From the NCBI RefSeq assembly GCF_011045035.1, contig NZ_JAALAA010000010.1, positions 124,001-188,000 of the forward strand: a stretch of DNA of 64,000 nt. The letters are read 5' to 3'. Both the position numbers and the translations under genes were made by a program. The DNA comes from Nocardioides turkmenicus. Lineage in GTDB: Bacteria > Actinomycetota > Actinomycetes > Propionibacteriales > Nocardioidaceae. Below, piece after piece: positions 26,847-37,734 of this stretch; position 1 is the first letter of the stretch; every line of letters starts with the position of its first letter. The notes beneath the pieces were generated by a model. It worked only from the letters and a program-made list of their open reading frames with translations, searched no databases and was not told where the DNA came from.

Positions 26847-27848
26847 TCACCGGAAAGACTTGGGGTCGAAGGCGTCGCGGATGGCGTCTCCGAGCAGGTT
26901 GAGCGCGAAGACCAGGACCACGATCCCGACGATCGGCGCGTAGAGGAACAAGGGGTATTCGTCGAACCAGTTCTGGGCACGCAGGATCGTCTGGCCCCAC
27001 GACGGGCGTCCGGTGACGCCGACGCCGAGGTAGGCCAGCGTCGCCTCCGCGGCGATCGTGGCCGGCAGGCTCAGCGAGAACGAGACGACGATCGGCGCCA
27101 CCAGGTTGGGCAGCAGCTCACGGAACAGGATCCGGTGGGTGGGCATGCCGAGCACACGCGCGGCCTCGATGAACTCGCGCTCGCGCAGCGAGACCACCTC
27201 ACCGCGGATCAGCCGCGCCAGGCCCATCCATCCGAACACCGAGAGGATCACGATCAGCGCGATCAGGGACGCGTTGTCGAGCATCGCCGGGTTCTCCTTC
27301 CAACGCTCCACGAGCATCGGCGAGACGGCGATCGCGACCAGCAGGAACGGCAGCGTCAGGAAGAGGTCGGTGGCGAAGGTGACCAGGCGATCGCCCCAGC
27401 CGCGGCTGTAGCCCGCGATCAGGCCGAGAACCACTCCGACGATCGTCGAGACGATGGTGGCGACCGTGGCGACCAGCAGGGACGTACGGGCGCCGTAGAA
27501 CCACTCGGCGAGCAAGTCGTTGCCGGAGTTGGGCTCGAGCCCGAGCGGCGCCTCCCAGGTGAACCCGTAGTTGGGCGGCCCGATGACCGGGTAGTTGAAG
27601 GAGTCGGTGTCGGTGACCGGGTCGCCGGCACGCACCTCGACGCCGAAGAGCTTGCACAGCAGCGGCGCGAAGATCGCGATCAGGACGAAGACCAGCACGA
27701 TCCCGGCGCAGACCATCGCGACCTTGTCGGAGCGCAGCCGGTCCATGGCGATCCGCATCGGCGAGCGGCCGGCGACCTCGCTGGAACTCGGCTCCGGATT
27801 GATCTCGGGATCACGGCCGCCCTTGATCAACACTTCGGACACAGTCAT
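26847..27848 (-). CDS. Peptide-type ABC transporter permease (DppC-like), second operon
   Basis: 333 residues. N-terminal cytoplasmic tail, then the OppC-type opening SPMRIAMDRLRSDKVAMVCAGIVLVFVLIAIFAPLL, six membrane segments in all, and the EAA loop EAARVLGMPTHRILFRELLPNL that docks the ATPase. First gene of the second operon, about 170 bp downstream of the terminator that closes the first one. No ATPase gene follows its binding protein and DppB partner. Confidence 0.92.
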   Translation of the reverse strand: MTVSEVLIKGGRDPEINPEPSSSEVAGRSPMRIAMDRLRSDKVAMVCAGIVLVFVLIAIFAPLLCKLFGVEVRAGDPVTDTDSFNYPVIGPPNYGFTWEAPLGLEPNSGNDLLAEWFYGARTSLLVATVATIVSTIVGVVLGLIAGYSRGWGDRLVTFATDLFLTLPFLLVAIAVSPMLVERWKENPAMLDNASLIALIVILSVFGWMGLARLIRGEVVSLREREFIEAARVLGMPTHRILFRELLPNLVAPIVVSFSLSLPATIAAEATLAYLGVGVTGRPSWGQTILRAQNWFDEYPLFLYAPIVGIVVLVFALNLLGDAIRDAFDPKSFR

Positions 27849-28018
27849 ACGTTCGGATCTCCGTTCGAATGCCTCGGGCTCGGCTCGCCCAAGACCAGAT
27901 CACTTGGCGCAGTCCCGAACCAGCGCGCTGGCTCAAGTTATGCCAAGTTCCAGCAGTTGGGGCGGGCCTACAGATAACGGTTCGATACCGACAGTGACGC
28001 GTGACACATCCGTAACAA

Positions 28019-28051
28019 AGACGGCCCGCAGCCGATGGCTGCGGACCGTCT
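28019..28051 (-). terminator. Rho-independent terminator after dppF
   Basis: A 15-bp stem (28019-28033 with 28037-28051, one mismatched pair) around a 3-nt loop. On the minus strand it is followed by TTTGTT. It starts 31 bp past the dppF stop and separates the two peptide-transporter operons. Confidence 0.8.
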
Positions 28052-28081
28052 CTCGTGATCCTGCTGAAATGCGGAAGATCC

Positions 28082-29269
28082 TCAGGCGCGTCCGCGGGTG
28101 TTGTTCGCCAGGTCGTACCAGGTGTCGGCGTACCCCGGACCGTCGCCAGGGACCTCGGCCGGGCTCGCGCCCGGGTCCGGTGCGCCGAACTCGTCGACGC
28201 CCAGGAGCGGGGCGGTCACCGGCTTCTCCGGGTGCTGGTGGATCTCACCCGGGAAGTGGCAGGCGACCTTGTGCTTCTTGCCGATCTGCAGCAGCGGCGG
28301 CTCGACCACGGAGCAGATGTCCTTGGCGAACGCGCAGCGGGTGCGGAAGTGGCAGCCCGAGGGCGGGTTGATCGGCGACGGTACGTCGCCCTGCAGCCGG
28401 ATCCGCTCACGACGGCCGCCGATGGCGGCCTGCTTCACGTCCGGCACCGCGGAGAGCAGCGCCTGCGTGTAGGGGTGGTGAGCGTGCTCGTAGATCGACT
28501 CCCGGTCACCGATCTCCACGATCTTGCCGAGGTACATCACCGCGACCTCGGGGCAGAAGTGGCGGACGATCGCGAGGTCGTGCGCGATGAACAGGTAGGA
28601 GATGTCGAACTCCTTCTGCAGGTCCTGCAGAAGGTTGATCACCTGGGCCTGGATCGACACGTCGAGCGCGGAGACCGGCTCGTCGGCGACGAGCAGCTTC
28701 GGCTGCAGGGTCATCGCCCGGGCGATGCCGATGCGCTGGCGCTGACCGCCGGAGAACTCGTGCGGGTAGCGGTTGTAGTGCTCTGGGTTCAGTCCCACGA
28801 GCTCGAGCAGCTCCTGGACCCGGCCGAGCACCTTGTCCTTCGGCACCATGTTGTGGATGCGGAGCGGCGCGCCGATGATCGAGCCGACCGTGTGACGAGG
28901 GTTCAGCGACGTCGACGGGTCCTGGAAGATCATCTGGATCTCCCGGCGCATCGGGTGCAACTGCCGTCCCGTGTAGCTGGCGATGTCGGTGCCCTCGAAG
29001 TTGATCTTGCCTTCGGTCGGCTTGTAGAGCCGGGTCACCATCCGACCGGTGGTGGACTTGCCACAGCCGGACTCGCCGACGAGGCCCAGGGCGCTGCCCT
29101 TGGCCACCTCGAAGGAGACCCCGTCCACGGCCTTGACGTGCCCGACCGTACGCCGGATCACACCGCTGCCCTTGACCGGGAAGTGCATCTTCAGGTTCTC
29201 GACGGAGAGCACCGTCTCCGTGCTCGACGGCGCGACCGAGGCCGCGGTGGCAGTCGTGGTGTCGCTCAT
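28082..29269 (-). CDS. Peptide ABC transporter ATP-binding protein (DppF-like)
   Basis: 395 residues. Walker [18 protein letters not shown]-loop [17 protein letters not shown], signature [15 protein letters not shown], Walker [17 protein letters not shown] and the H-loop in [14 protein letters not shown]. The C-terminal oligopeptide-transporter region has the Cys cluster [15 protein letters not shown] and a later VACHF. The start ATG shares a base with the dppD stop (TGATG). With DppD it forms the heterodimeric motor of the operon. Confidence 0.94.
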   Translation of the reverse strand: MSDTTTATAASVAPSSTETVLSVENLKMHFPVKGSGVIRRTVGHVKAVDGVSFEVAKGSALGLVGESGCGKSTTGRMVTRLYKPTEGKINFEGTDIASYTGRQLHPMRREIQMIFQDPSTSLNPRHTVGSIIGAPLRIHNMVPKDKVLGRVQELLELVGLNPEHYNRYPHEFSGGQRQRIGIARAMTLQPKLLVADEPVSALDVSIQAQVINLLQDLQKEFDISYLFIAHDLAIVRHFCPEVAVMYLGKIVEIGDRESIYEHAHHPYTQALLSAVPDVKQAAIGGRRERIRLQGDVPSPINPPSGCHFRTRCAFAKDICSVVEPPLLQIGKKHKVACHFPGEIHQHPEKPVTAPLLGVDEFGAPDPGASPAEVPGDGPGYADTWYDLANNTRGRA

Positions 29270-30354
29270 CAGTCCTCCACCAGGTCAGGGGCGATCTCGG
29301 GCAGGATCTCTGCCTCATAGACCTTGTCGGCGTTCTTGATGTGGCAGCGCTTGGTGTGGTTGCCACCGCTGGTTGCCGGGGTGAGATCCGGGAGCGTCGT
29401 ACGGCACAGGTCACCACCCACCTTCGCCACGTGGTCACAGCGCGGCTCGAAGGCGCATCCCGGCGGCGGGTTGAGCAACGAGGGCGGGTTGCCCCGGATC
29501 GGGAGCAGCTTGGCCTCGGTCGACGCCGTCAGGTCCGGCACGCTGGAGAGCAGACCCCAGGTGTAGGGCATCTGCGGGTGGGTGAGGATCTCCTTGCACG
29601 GGCCGTACTCGACCGCCCGGCCGGCGTACATCACGAGTACGTCGTCAGCCATCTCGGCCACGACGCCGAGGTCGTGGGTGATGATGATGACCGCCGCGTC
29701 GAAGTCGCGCTGCAGGTCCTGGAGCAGGTCGAGGATCTGTGCCTGGACGGTCACGTCCAGCGCGGTGGTCGGCTCGTCGGCGATGAGCAGGCTGGGGTTG
29801 TTGATCAGCCCCATCGCGATCATCGCGCGCTGGCGCATACCGCCGGAGAACTGGTGCGGGTAGTCGTCGACGCGACGGTCGGGCTGCGGGATGCCGACAC
29901 GGTCGAGCATCTCGATGGCGCGCTTGCGCGCCTCCCTCTTCGTCACGTCGTTGTGGACCTGGTAGGCCTCCATGATCTGGTTGCCCACCGTGTAGTAGGG
30001 GTGCATCGCGGAGAGCGGGTCCTGGAAGATCATCGCCACGTCGCGGCCGCGGCGCTTGCGCATCTCCTCGTTGCTCACCTTGAGCAGGTCGACCCCGTCG
30101 AGGAGGATCTCGCCGCTGAGCTTGGCGTTGGTGCCGCGGTGCAGCCCCATGATCGCCGAGCTGGAGACCGACTTGCCGGAGCCGGACTCACCCACGATGC
30201 CGAGCGTCTTGCCGCGCTCGAGGTCGAAGGAGAGGCCGTCGGTCGCCTTGACGATGCCGTCGGAGGTCGAGAAGTGGACCTTGAGGTCCCGCACCGAGAG
30301 GAACGCGCCACCTGTGGCCGGCGTCGCCTCGTGCGTCTTGGAAAGGTCAGTCAT
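29269..30354 (-). CDS. Peptide ABC transporter ATP-binding protein (DppD-like)
   Basis: 361 residues. Walker [21 protein letters not shown]-loop [17 protein letters not shown], signature [15 protein letters not shown], Walker [18 protein letters not shown]-loop [14 protein letters not shown], and the C-terminal Cys cluster [19 protein letters not shown]. It lies 15 nt after the DppB-like permease and is coupled to dppF. Confidence 0.94.
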   Translation of the reverse strand: MTDLSKTHEATPATGGAFLSVRDLKVHFSTSDGIVKATDGLSFDLERGKTLGIVGESGSGKSVSSSAIMGLHRGTNAKLSGEILLDGVDLLKVSNEEMRKRRGRDVAMIFQDPLSAMHPYYTVGNQIMEAYQVHNDVTKREARKRAIEMLDRVGIPQPDRRVDDYPHQFSGGMRQRAMIAMGLINNPSLLIADEPTTALDVTVQAQILDLLQDLQRDFDAAVIIITHDLGVVAEMADDVLVMYAGRAVEYGPCKEILTHPQMPYTWGLLSSVPDLTASTEAKLLPIRGNPPSLLNPPPGCAFEPRCDHVAKVGGDLCRTTLPDLTPATSGGNHTKRCHIKNADKVYEAEILPEIAPDLVED

Positions 30355-30369
30355 GGTTCAGATCCCTCC

Positions 30370-31386
30370 TCAGGCGACGCGCACGCGCGGGTCGATGAAG
30401 GCGTACAGGATGTCGACGATGATGTTCGCGACGATCACCAGCGCGCCGAGGAGAAGCACCAGACCCACGATGGTGGGCAGGTCGAAGGTCTCGTTCGCGG
30501 TCACCGCGAGCTTGCCGAGGCCGTAGTAGTTGAAGACCTCCTCGGTGATGATCGCGCCGCCCAGGACAGCAGCGAAGTCCAGACCGAACATCGTCACAAG
30601 AGGGGTCAACGCAGCGCGCAGGGCGTGCTTGAAGAGCACCTTGCCGCCCTTGACGCCCTTGGACCTGGCGGTGCGGATGTAGTCCTCGCTCATCGACTCC
30701 AGGACGAACGCACGGGTCATCCGGACGTAGCCGGCCATGTAGACCGCCGCGAGGGTGAACCCGGGGAGCAGAAGCTGCAGCAGCCACTGACCGACGCCGC
30801 CTTCGGCGATCGGCACATACCCCGGAGCTGGGAAGAGTCCCCACTTGATCGCAACGAAGTTGATCAGCAGAGCACCCACGAAGAAGGTCGGGAACGCGTA
30901 GAGGGACAGTGTCGCGCCAACCACGCCGCGGTCCACGAGCGTGCCTTTGAAGACCGCTGCGAGCACACCGAACAGGACGCCGAAGATCACCCAGATCACC
31001 ACCGCCACCAGGGCGATCGAGATCGAGATCGGCGCTGCCTCGGCGATCTCCTCGTTGACCGTCATCTGCAGCTGCTGGGAGAAGCCCAGGCAGGGTGCGG
31101 CGCACTCGGTGACCAGCTCGGGGTTGGCCTCGCGCATCTTCTCGTCAGCCGGGTATTCACGGCCGACGACGACGCCCTTGAGGAAGCTGCTCCATTGGAC
31201 CATCAGGGGCTGGTCATAGCCAAGAGCCTGACGCGTCTCCTCGATGCGCTCGGGGGGACAGTTCCTGCCGCAGGAGAACTGCGCAGGGTCGACCGGGTTC
31301 TTCATGAACAGTGCGAAGACGATGAAACTCATCGCCACCAGCATGAGCAAACCGACGATCACGCGCCGGATGATGTAGGCGACCAT
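30370..31386 (-). CDS. Peptide-type ABC transporter permease (DppB-like), first operon
   Basis: 338 residues, DppB opening MVAYIIRRVIVGLLMLVAMSFIVFALF, six membrane segments, EAA loop ARSKGVKGGKVLFKHALRAALTP. An external loop carries FSCGRNCPPERIEETRQALGY and a later VTECAAPCLGF, two Cys pairs in the same places as in the second operon's DppB, which supports a common origin of both operons. Lies between the binding protein and dppD. Confidence 0.92.
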   Translation of the reverse strand: MVAYIIRRVIVGLLMLVAMSFIVFALFMKNPVDPAQFSCGRNCPPERIEETRQALGYDQPLMVQWSSFLKGVVVGREYPADEKMREANPELVTECAAPCLGFSQQLQMTVNEEIAEAAPISISIALVAVVIWVIFGVLFGVLAAVFKGTLVDRGVVGATLSLYAFPTFFVGALLINFVAIKWGLFPAPGYVPIAEGGVGQWLLQLLLPGFTLAAVYMAGYVRMTRAFVLESMSEDYIRTARSKGVKGGKVLFKHALRAALTPLVTMFGLDFAAVLGGAIITEEVFNYYGLGKLAVTANETFDLPTIVGLVLLLGALVIVANIIVDILYAFIDPRVRVA

Positions 31387-31469
31387 CGGTGGGTCTCACC
31401 TTCATTGGGATCGGCCGGACCACCGTCGTGGGGTGACGTCCGGGGGGAATCGTGTCCAGGTACATGGGG

Positions 31470-31499
31470 GGAGGCGGGGCTCTGGCGAGCCCCGCCTCC
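31470..31499 (-). terminator. Intra-operon hairpin after the second binding-protein gene
   Basis: GGAGGCGGGGCTC (31470-31482) pairs perfectly with 31487-31499 around a 4-nt loop, about 49 bp past the binding-protein stop. There is no T-run. It holds the same position as the hairpin at 24949-24981 in the other operon, between binding protein and DppB. Confidence 0.7.
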
Positions 31500-31547
31500 A
31501 GGTCAGGACGGCTCAGCGCGTCCTAACGGTGTTGCTTAGCTGGAGGA

Positions 31548-33254
31548 TCAGTCCTCGACGTCGATGCCAGCCAGGTCCGGGTAGGACGAGGAGGCGTCGG
31601 TGGTGACGAAGTTCTTCACCTTGGAGCCATAGACCCAGTTGAAGGTCGCGATCTCCAGCGGGATGTAGGCGACGTCCTCACCGAGGGCGGCGTCTGCCTC
31701 CTGGAGGAACTTGTTCTGCTCCTCGATGGTGGCGGAGTTGGCGGCCTGGTCGAACAGCTTGTCGACCGCCGGGTTCTTGTAGTTGCCGTAGTTCTGACCG
31801 TTGGTGGTCTTCTCGATCTGGCGGCTGTCGAACAGCGCCGCGGTGACGGTCATCGCGGAGCCCCAGTCGGCACCCCAACCGCCCCAGATCACGTCGGCCT
31901 TGTTGGAAGGCTTCTGGATGTTGGAGTAGTAGACGTCGCCCAGCGGGTCGAGGGTGACCTTGAAGCCAGCGGCCTCCCAGCCCTCCACCAGCGCGGCGGC
32001 CTGCTTGTCAGCGGTGTCGCTCTGCGGGTAGGAGAAGGTGATCGGGTACGGCGTCTTGACGCCGGCGTCGGCCAGCATCTTCTTGGCCGCGGCCGGGTCA
32101 CCCTTGAGGTTGCGGTCCTTGTAGGCCGGGTTCGGGACGTAGCCCGGAACGGCCGGGTTCACGATCGAGTCGGCCGGGGTGTAGGCCTTCTCGCCACCAC
32201 CGGCGGCGATCCAGGACTCGACGTCGGTCGCGAGCGCCAGCGCCTTGCGGACGTTCTTGTCCTTCATCTGGTTCTGGTTCGGCACCAGGTAGTCGACGTA
32301 CGGCGACTGGACCTGGACGTAGCGGTCCTTGACGCCGGCCTCGGTGAGACGCGGGTAGAACTCCGGCGGGACGCGCGAGCCGCTGACGATGGTGGTCTGC
32401 GAGTCGGGGCTGTCGGAGAACAGCTTCTCGTAGGTCGTGGTGGCCTTCTCGCCGAACTTCCAGACGATCTTGTCCGGGAGCGCCTCACGGAGCGACTTGT
32501 CGTCGGTCTCCGGGTCGTAGTGCTCGTTGCGCACCAGCGTGCCGCCCTTCTGGGCGTTCCACGACTCGACCTTGTAGGGGCCGTTGGAGAAGATCTTGTC
32601 GTCGTTCTTGGCACCCTTGTCGAAGGACTTCTTGTAGGGGTCCATCATGTGCAGCGACGAGATCGCCAGCGGGAAGTCAGGCCACGGGGACTTGAACTTG
32701 TAGGTGATGGTCTTGCCATCGCAGGACACAGCCTGGTCGAAGTCGGCCTGCTGCTCCGGCGTGGCGGCGTACGGGCCCGGGTACTCACCCTTGAGGGCGA
32801 GCTTTGCGGTCAGGTAGAAGCCCGGACCACCGGTGAGCTCGTCGGCCGCGAAGTTGCGCGAGGCGCCGTAGGCGAAGTCCTCACACGTGATGTCGGAGCC
32901 GTCCTCCCACTTCACGCCGTCCTTGATCGTGAACGACCAGGTCTTGGCGCCGTCGGTCGAGGTGCCCTCGTCGGTGGCGAGGTCAGGGATCGGCTTGCTC
33001 GAAACCTTGGGGTCCGTCGACGACGGCGGCGAGAGCAGCTTGCGGTAGACCAGACGCGTGGTGTGCGAGATGGTCTCACCGACGTAGATGCGCTGCGGGT
33101 CCAGGTGGTCGACCGGGTCCTCGGCGACGATGGTCAGCGTCTTACCCGAGCCCGAGCCACCGCCGTCCCCGCCGCCACAGGCAGCCAGGCCCAGCGAAAG
33201 GCCGAGCACGCCCGCGGCACTGACCGCAACGTACTTAGCTCGCTTCTTGAGCAT
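31548..33254 (-). CDS. Extracellular peptide-binding lipoprotein of an ABC transporter
   Basis: 568 residues. Lipoprotein signal MLKKRAKYVAVSAAGVLGLSLGLAAC with lipidated Cys26 and a Gly-rich linker. Family 5 binding-protein features: DPVDHLDPQRIYVGETISHT, VKWEDGSDITCEDFAYGASRNF, SNGPYKVESW, VRKALALATD and WGGWGADWGSAM. It is the receptor of the first, complete peptide transporter (DppC, this protein, DppB, DppD, DppF). Confidence 0.93.
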   Translation of the reverse strand: MLKKRAKYVAVSAAGVLGLSLGLAACGGGDGGGSGSGKTLTIVAEDPVDHLDPQRIYVGETISHTTRLVYRKLLSPPSSTDPKVSSKPIPDLATDEGTSTDGAKTWSFTIKDGVKWEDGSDITCEDFAYGASRNFAADELTGGPGFYLTAKLALKGEYPGPYAATPEQQADFDQAVSCDGKTITYKFKSPWPDFPLAISSLHMMDPYKKSFDKGAKNDDKIFSNGPYKVESWNAQKGGTLVRNEHYDPETDDKSLREALPDKIVWKFGEKATTTYEKLFSDSPDSQTTIVSGSRVPPEFYPRLTEAGVKDRYVQVQSPYVDYLVPNQNQMKDKNVRKALALATDVESWIAAGGGEKAYTPADSIVNPAVPGYVPNPAYKDRNLKGDPAAAKKMLADAGVKTPYPITFSYPQSDTADKQAAALVEGWEAAGFKVTLDPLGDVYYSNIQKPSNKADVIWGGWGADWGSAMTVTAALFDSRQIEKTTNGQNYGNYKNPAVDKLFDQAANSATIEEQNKFLQEADAALGEDVAYIPLEIATFNWVYGSKVKNFVTTDASSSYPDLAGIDVED

Positions 33255-33350
33255 TCGTTTCTCCTTGATGTGGTCGCCGTCAGCCTCTGACAGCTGACGC
33301 CGTGATGGTGTCCCGGGCGGGTCACCTGTGTGTGTTCGGAGCCCCGAGGC

Positions 33351-34364
33351 TCACCTGTCACCCTTGGGGTCAAGGGCGTCTCGCAACCCGTCCCCGAGAA
33401 GGTTGAACGAGATCACGATGATCGCGATCAGGATCGCGGGCATGAAGAAGTAGAACGGGTCGACCTGCGCGTACTTCAGGGAGTCCGTGAGGACGTTACC
33501 GAGCGTGGGGGTCGGCGGCTTGACGCTGACCTGGAGGTAGCTCAGCGCGGCCTCCGCCGAGATGTAGGCGGGCATCATCAGGGTCACCAGGACCAGCAGC
33601 GGCGCCCACAGGTTGGGCAGGATCTCCTTGAAGTAGATCCGCGGCTTGGAGGCGCCGAGGACGATCGCGGCCTCGACGAACTCGCGTTGCTTGATCGAGA
33701 GCACCTGGCCCCTGACCACGCGAGCGGTGCTCGTCCAGCCGAAGAGCGCGAGCACCACGGTGCAGTAGATCCCCTGGGCCAGTGGCCCGTTGGGTAGACC
33801 CGTCACCTGCTGCACGAGCTCGAGACCGAGGGCGGAGAGCGCCAGCAGCATCAGCGTCGAGGGGAAGGAGAGGGTGAGGTCGGTGAAGCGGCTCAGGACG
33901 GCGTCGAGCCAGCCACCGCTGAAGCCGGCGATGATCCCGATCACCGCGCCGATGACCACCGAGAGGATCGCAGCGGTCAGCGCGATCATCAGCGAGAAGG
34001 TGATCCCGTACCAGAACCGCGACATCGCGTCGCGGCCGGTGCCGGGCTCCACGCCGAGCGGGTGAGAGGCGCTCGCGCCGCTCCAGCCGCCCTCGGGAAT
34101 GGTGTTGGCGTCGAGCAGCTCCTGGTTGTAGCCGAACGGGTCCAGCACACCCATCTTGACGAGAAGCGGGGCCAGGACCGCCGCAACGACCACCAGGACG
34201 ACGACGGTCAGTGAGACCATCGTCAGCTTGTCCTTGCGGAGTCGCATCATCGCCAGCTTCATCGGCGACTTGCCGGCGATCGCCTTCGCCTCTCCCGGTG
34301 CGACGGGAGGTGTCGATCCACCCGAGAGTTCTTCACCTTCGAACACGGTGGCCGATTCGCTCAT
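33351..34364 (-). CDS. Peptide-type ABC transporter permease (DppC-like), first operon
   Basis: 337 residues. OppC-type start GKSPMKLAMMRLRKDKLTMVSLTVVVLVVVAAVLAPLLVKMG, six membrane segments and the EAA loop EAAIVLGASKPRIYFKEILPNLWAP. AGAGGAA lies 4 nt before the ATG. It heads the operon, which is unusual: most peptide-transporter operons start with the binding protein or DppB. Confidence 0.93.
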   Translation of the reverse strand: MSESATVFEGEELSGGSTPPVAPGEAKAIAGKSPMKLAMMRLRKDKLTMVSLTVVVLVVVAAVLAPLLVKMGVLDPFGYNQELLDANTIPEGGWSGASASHPLGVEPGTGRDAMSRFWYGITFSLMIALTAAILSVVIGAVIGIIAGFSGGWLDAVLSRFTDLTLSFPSTLMLLALSALGLELVQQVTGLPNGPLAQGIYCTVVLALFGWTSTARVVRGQVLSIKQREFVEAAIVLGASKPRIYFKEILPNLWAPLLVLVTLMMPAYISAEAALSYLQVSVKPPTPTLGNVLTDSLKYAQVDPFYFFMPAILIAIIVISFNLLGDGLRDALDPKGDR

Positions 34365-34549
34365 GGTTCCTCTGTCTAGTCGTCATTTGTGGGTGCCGCC
34401 GTCGCATGGCAGCGTCCGACCCACGAGGTCGACGGATGGAACTCTATGTGATCCCTTTGCTCGGATGGAGCCCGGAGCGGTAACGATCCGATTTCATCCA
34501 GTGATACGCCAGACCGGGACTCCTTGTCGCCATTTCCGGCAAGACAGCA

Positions 34550-34587
34550 AGAGTCTCCGGGACCGGCGGACCGGTCCCGGAGACTCT
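34550..34587 (-). terminator. Strong hairpin after aspS
   Basis: AGAGTCTCCGGGACCGG (34550-34566) pairs perfectly with 34571-34587 around a 4-nt loop, 23 bp past the aspS stop. On the minus strand it is followed by TTGCTGTCTTG, a poor T-run. It closes the hydrolase-hisS-aspS operon. Confidence 0.78.
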
Positions 34588-34609
34588 GTTGGCTTTACCT
34601 GAGGTGACC

Positions 34610-36388
34610 TCAGTTGGCCGATTCGCCCTCGGCGGGCGCCGAAGGCTTCGCGTCGACGCCAGCCTCCTTGCGCTGCTCGGGGGTGATGGGAGCCGGAGCG
34701 GCGGTGAGCGGGTCGTAGCCGGCACCCGTCTTCGGGAACGCGATCACGTCGCGGATCGAGTCGGTGCCGGCCAGAAGGGCGACCACGCGGTCCCAGCCGA
34801 AGGCGATGCCGCCGTGGGGCGGGGCGCCGAACTTGAACGCGTCGAGCAGGAAGCCGAACTTCTCCTCGGCCGCCTCCTCCCCGATGCCCATCAGGTCGAA
34901 GACCCGCTTCTGGACGTCCTCGCGGTGGATACGGATCGAGCCGCCGCCGATCTCGTTGCCGTTGCAGACGATGTCGTAGGCCCAGGCGAGCGCGTTGCCG
35001 GGGTCCTTGTCGAAGCCCTCGACGTCCTGCGGGCTGGTGAAGGCGTGGTGGACCGCGGTCCACTCCCCCGCACCGACCGCAACGTCGCCGGACTCGACCG
35101 CCTCCGAGGCGGGCTCGAGCAGCGGAGCGTCGACGACCCACAGGAAGCTCCACTCACCGTCCTTGCGCAGGTCGAGACGGTTGCCGATCTCCAGACGGGC
35201 GGCACCGAGCAGCGAGCGGCTCGACTTGGGCGCACCGGCCGCGAAGAAGATGCAGTCGCCGGGGTTGGCGCCGACGTGGGCGGCCAGGCCGGCGGCCTCG
35301 GTCTCGGAGAGGTTCTTGGCGACCGGACCGGTCAGCGAGCCGTCCTCCTGGACCAGGACGTACGCCAGGCCCTTGGCCCCGCGCTGCTTGGCCCAGTCCT
35401 GCCAGCCGTCGAGCTGACGCCGCGGCTGGCTGGCGCCGCCCGGCATCACCACGGCACCGACGTACGGGGCCTGGAAGACGCGGAACGTGGTCTCGGAGAA
35501 GTAGTCGGTGCACTCGGTGATCTCGATGCCGAAGCGCAGGTCGGGCTTGTCGGAGCCGTACTTCGCCATCGCGTCGGCGTAGGTCATCCGCGGCAGCGGG
35601 AGCGGCACGTCGTAGCCGATCAGCTTCCACAGCGCCGCCACGATCTCCTCGCCGAGCGCGATCACGTCGTCCTGCTCGACGAAGCTCATCTCGATGTCGA
35701 GCTGGGTGAACTCCGGCTGACGGTCGGCGCGGAAGTCCTCGTCGCGGTAGGCGCGGGCGAGCTGGTAGTAGCGCTCCATGCCCGCGACCATGAGCAGCTG
35801 CTTGAACAGCTGCGGGGACTGCGGCAGGGCGTACCAGGAGCCCGGCTGGAGGCGGGCCGGAACCAGGAAGTCACGCGCGCCCTCGGGGGTCGAGCGGGTC
35901 AGCGTCGGGGTCTCGATCTCGACGAAGTCGTGGGCCGCGAGCACGTCGCGGGCCGCCTTGTTGGCCTTCGAGCGCAGCCGGATCGCGTTGCCGGGTGCGG
36001 TGCGGCGCAGGTCGAGGTAGCGGTGCTTGTAGCGGACGTCCTCGCCGACCTCCACGTGGTCGTCGATCGGGAACGGGAGGGGCGCGGAGGCGCTGAGGAC
36101 CTCGAGGTCCTTGGCCACGACCTCGATCTCGCCGGTGGCGAGGTTGGGGTTGCGGTTCTCCTCGGTGCGCGCGACGACCTCGCCGGTGACCTTGATGCAG
36201 TATTCGTTGCGGAGCGCGTGGGCGATCTCCTCGTCGCGGACGACGACCTGGACCACGCCGCTGGCCTCGCGCAGATCGAGGAACGCGACCCCGCCGTGAT
36301 CGCGTCGGCGGCCTACCCAGCCGGCGAGGGTCACGGTCTGGCCGACGTGCTCGGCACGCAGCGTGCCGGCGTCGTGGGTGCGGATCAC
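34610..36388 (-). CDS. aspS: Aspartyl-tRNA synthetase
   Basis: 592 residues, bacterial type. N-terminal OB-fold anticodon domain ([26 protein letters not shown]), class II core with motif 2 [23 protein letters not shown], the bacterial insertion domain, and motif 3 [16 protein letters not shown]. The Ala/Pro-rich tail after motif 3 is a species-level extension. Whether it also charges tRNA-Asn cannot be judged without looking for asnS and gatCAB elsewhere. Overlaps hisS by ATGA. Confidence 0.97.
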   Translation of the reverse strand: MIRTHDAGTLRAEHVGQTVTLAGWVGRRRDHGGVAFLDLREASGVVQVVVRDEEIAHALRNEYCIKVTGEVVARTEENRNPNLATGEIEVVAKDLEVLSASAPLPFPIDDHVEVGEDVRYKHRYLDLRRTAPGNAIRLRSKANKAARDVLAAHDFVEIETPTLTRSTPEGARDFLVPARLQPGSWYALPQSPQLFKQLLMVAGMERYYQLARAYRDEDFRADRQPEFTQLDIEMSFVEQDDVIALGEEIVAALWKLIGYDVPLPLPRMTYADAMAKYGSDKPDLRFGIEITECTDYFSETTFRVFQAPYVGAVVMPGGASQPRRQLDGWQDWAKQRGAKGLAYVLVQEDGSLTGPVAKNLSETEAAGLAAHVGANPGDCIFFAAGAPKSSRSLLGAARLEIGNRLDLRKDGEWSFLWVVDAPLLEPASEAVESGDVAVGAGEWTAVHHAFTSPQDVEGFDKDPGNALAWAYDIVCNGNEIGGGSIRIHREDVQKRVFDLMGIGEEAAEEKFGFLLDAFKFGAPPHGGIAFGWDRVVALLAGTDSIRDVIAFPKTGAGYDPLTAAPAPITPEQRKEAGVDAKPSAPAEGESAN

Positions 36389-37734
36389 TTCTTCTCCTCG
36401 TTGTTCGCGACGACCTGGGGCTTCAGGTCGCTCTCGTTCTGCGGCGTCCAGGTGGCCGGGTCGGCCGGGACCTGTTCGCCGGTGCGGATGTCCTTGATCT
36501 CGTAGCCGCCTTCGGTGGCGAAGAGGACGTACGGGATGCCGCGGCGCTCCGCGAAGCGGATCTGCTTGCCGAACTTGGCGGCGTTGGGCGAGACCTCGCA
36601 GGCAACATTGTGGGCGCGCAGCTGCTGCGCCGCCGCATCGGCGTCGCCCCGGCTCTCCTCGTCGGCGACGGCGACCAGCACCGTGCTCGGGACCTTGCGG
36701 TCACCGTCGAGCACGCCCTTCTGCACCAGCGGGACCAGGACCCGGCTGACGCCGAGCGAGATCCCGACACCCGGGTAGGTCGTCTTCCCGTCGCTGGCGA
36801 GCGCGTCGTAGCGGCCACCGGAGCAGATGCTGCCGAGGCTCTCGTAGCCGTCGAGGCGGGTCTCGAAGACGGTGCCGGTGTAGTAGTCGAGGCCGCGGGC
36901 GATGCTCAGGTCGGCCACGACGCGGACGGACTCCGTGTTGAGCGGCGCGGTCGCGTTGATCAACGTGGCCAGCTCGGCCAGGCCCTCGTCGAGCAGCTCG
37001 CTCTCGACGCCGAGGCCACGGACCTTCTCCACGAAGGAGTCGTCGGTGGCGGTGATCGTGGCGAGCTCGAGGCACTTGGCGGCCTGCTCGTCGGTCAGCC
37101 CGGCCTCCGAGACCAGCAGCTTGCCGACCTCCTCGGCCGGCATCTTGTCCAGCTTGTCGATGAGCCGCATGGTCTCCTCGACGTCGGGGGCGCCGAGGCC
37201 GGCGTAGAAGCCCTGGATCAGCTTGCGGTTGTTGACCTGGAGCGTGAACCCGGGCAGGAACGTCAGCTTGCCGAGCGCCTCGAGCATCACCCGGGCGACC
37301 TCGACGTCGTGGTGGAACGGCAGCGTGTCGCGGCCGACGATGTCGATGTCGGCCTGCGCGAACTCGCGGAAGCGGCCCTCCTGCGGGCGCTCGCCGCGCC
37401 AGACCTTCTGGATCTGGTAGCGGCGGAAGGGGAACTCCAGCTTGCCGGCGTTCTCGAGCACGTAGCGGGCGAAGGGGACGGTGAGGTCGAAGTGGAGCCC
37501 CATCCCCTTGTCCCGACTGCTGTCGTCCTCCTGCAGCCGGCGCAGGACGTAGACCTCCTTGGAGGTGTCGCCCTTGCGCAGCAGCTGGTCCATCGGCTCG
37601 ACGGCACGGGTCTCGATGTTGCCGAAGCCGTGGAGCTCGAAGGTGCGGCTCAAGGTCTCGATGACCTGGCGCTCGACGGTGCGCTGGCTCGGCAGGAACT
37701 CCGGGAAGCCGGAGAGGGGTGTTGGCTTGTTCAT
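36385..37734 (-). CDS. hisS: Histidyl-tRNA synthetase
   Basis: 449 residues. Class II synthetase with motif 1 region [39 protein letters not shown], motif 2 [27 protein letters not shown], the His-A motif [13 protein letters not shown], and the C-terminal anticodon domain. It is translationally coupled on both sides: ATGA overlap with the hydrolase upstream and with aspS downstream. Confidence 0.96.
   Translation of the reverse strand: MNKPTPLSGFPEFLPSQRTVERQVIETLSRTFELHGFGNIETRAVEPMDQLLRKGDTSKEVYVLRRLQEDDSSRDKGMGLHFDLTVPFARYVLENAGKLEFPFRRYQIQKVWRGERPQEGRFREFAQADIDIVGRDTLPFHHDVEVARVMLEALGKLTFLPGFTLQVNNRKLIQGFYAGLGAPDVEETMRLIDKLDKMPAEEVGKLLVSEAGLTDEQAAKCLELATITATDDSFVEKVRGLGVESELLDEGLAELATLINATAPLNTESVRVVADLSIARGLDYYTGTVFETRLDGYESLGSICSGGRYDALASDGKTTYPGVGISLGVSRVLVPLVQKGVLDGDRKVPSTVLVAVADEESRGDADAAAQQLRAHNVACEVSPNAAKFGKQIRFAERRGIPYVLFATEGGYEIKDIRTGEQVPADPATWTPQNESDLKPQVVANNEEKK

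Noticed and set aside
24142..26943. Plus-strand open frame of about 930 codons
   Set aside because: Antisense to the peptide-binding lipoprotein and permeases, which have clear family motifs and signal peptides.
27849..28018. Possible riboswitch or regulatory RNA between the peptide-transporter operons
   Set aside because: Only a 12-bp palindrome (27920-27931) and short AT-rich patches are visible; no known RNA motif, so nothing more than a promoter region can be supported.
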